Position numbers and translations under genes: made by a program
Assembly: GCF_001613145.1 (NCBI RefSeq)
Contig: NZ_BDBU01000016.1
Location: 1 to 64,000 of the forward strand
Direction of reading: 5' to 3'
From: Nocardia jejuensis NBRC 103114
GTDB taxonomy: Bacteria > Actinomycetota > Actinomycetes > Mycobacteriales > Mycobacteriaceae
Length of the DNA: 64,000 bases
The notes under the pieces: model-generated
What the model saw: the letters and a program-made list of their open reading frames with translations, nothing else
Told to the model about the DNA's origin: nothing
The model's database searches: none
Shown here: piece by piece, positions 63,688 through 64,000 of the stretch
Layout: every line of letters begins with the position of its first letter
Numbering within the stretch: the stretch's first letter is position 1

Positions 63688-64000
63688 ATGAGATCGCGGA
63701 ATTCGGTGACGCCCCGTGCGGCGGTCGAGGTGAGCAACTACGACGTCGAGACCGATGTGCTCGTCGTGGGCTACGGCGCGGCCGGCGCGTCGGCGGCCTT
63801 CGAGGCCGCGCTAGCGGGCGCGCGAGTGCTGATCATCGACCGCGCGGGCGGGCCCGGCGGCGCGTCGGCGATGTCGGGCGGCGAGATCTATCTCGGCGGC
63901 GGAACGCCGATTCAGCTCGCGTGCGGCTACGACGACACCCCCGCGGCGATGGCGGCGTTCCTGAAGGCGGCGCTCGGCGCGGGCGCGGACGCGGCCAAGA
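63688..64000 (+). CDS. FAD-dependent dehydrogenase (KstD/fumarate-reductase-like), partial
   Basis: 104 codons present; the gene runs off the window. VLVVGYGAAGASAAFEAALAGARVLIIDRAGGPGGASAMSGGEIYLGGG is the FAD-binding start of the fumarate reductase/3-ketosteroid dehydrogenase superfamily. ATG with CAGG upstream. Divergent from the Rv2047c-like gene. Confidence 0.82.
   Translation, partial: MRSRNSVTPRAAVEVSNYDVETDVLVVGYGAAGASAAFEAALAGARVLIIDRAGGPGGASAMSGGEIYLGGGTPIQLACGYDDTPAAMAAFLKAALGAGADAAK

Overview
The window looks like a stretch of chromosome from a high-GC mycolic-acid actinomycete, most likely Nocardia. Codon third positions are almost all G or C and GTG starts are frequent. Several genes are typical of that group: DUF4254, DUF5313 and DUF4189 proteins, a Rv2047c-type fusion, a DesA3/Rv3230c-type desaturase pair and MptpB-type phosphatases. 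I see no prophage, insertion sequence, CRISPR array or rRNA operon. One RNA gene is clear, an initiator tRNA-fMet at about 46.6 kb.

Layout. 0-4 kb is core: the tail of an upstream gene (probably RNase E/G), a terminator, a structured leader, then rplU, rpmA, obg and proB. 4-15 kb is mixed accessory and housekeeping: a DUF4254 protein, an O-methyltransferase, an MFS pump with a MarR regulator, an NmrA-like reductase divergent from a second MarR, a RecQ-like helicase with a phosphoribosyltransferase-like tail, RtcB RNA ligase, and an OhrR-like regulator with a DUF5313 protein. 15.8-24.8 kb is a catabolic cluster that looks steroid-directed: esterase, four short-chain dehydrogenases, a luciferase-like monooxygenase, a KstD-like flavoprotein and a FadD3-like CoA ligase. 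25-28 kb holds a PPDK-like phosphohistidine protein without its PEP domain, overlapping a tyrosine phosphatase gene. 28.3-35.2 kb is a fused double-TetR regulator facing a six-gene beta-oxidation operon (thiolase, two hotdog hydratase subunits, SDR, acyl-CoA dehydrogenase, CoA ligase). A shared GTGAATC motif occurs at both promoters.

35-46 kb contains an alpha/beta hydrolase, a decayed AraC gene, a methyltransferase, the stearoyl-CoA desaturase and its reductase, two DUF1254 proteins, and an MFS/TetR operon with paired palindromes in its promoter. 46.6-54.3 kb contains tRNA-fMet, a zinc-ribbon protein, a methyltransferase, small membrane proteins, an FAD oxidoreductase, a large LuxR regulator and an HTH_42 protein. 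54.4-59.9 kb is a sugar or polyol block: FGGY kinase, xylulokinase, polyol dehydrogenase and a DUF2961/GH172 protein. The right end has a secreted MptpB-like phosphatase, the Rv2047c-like fusion and the start of another FAD-dependent dehydrogenase.

The most promising leads are the GH172/polyol dehydrogenase/xylulokinase block (possible recycling of cell-wall D-arabinan), the PPDK-like/phosphatase pair with an unrecognised C-terminal region, the Rv2047c-like fusion that keeps a phosphohistidine domain without an ATP-grasp domain, and the putative GTGAATC regulon. All functions are read from sequence motifs and family knowledge; no search was run.
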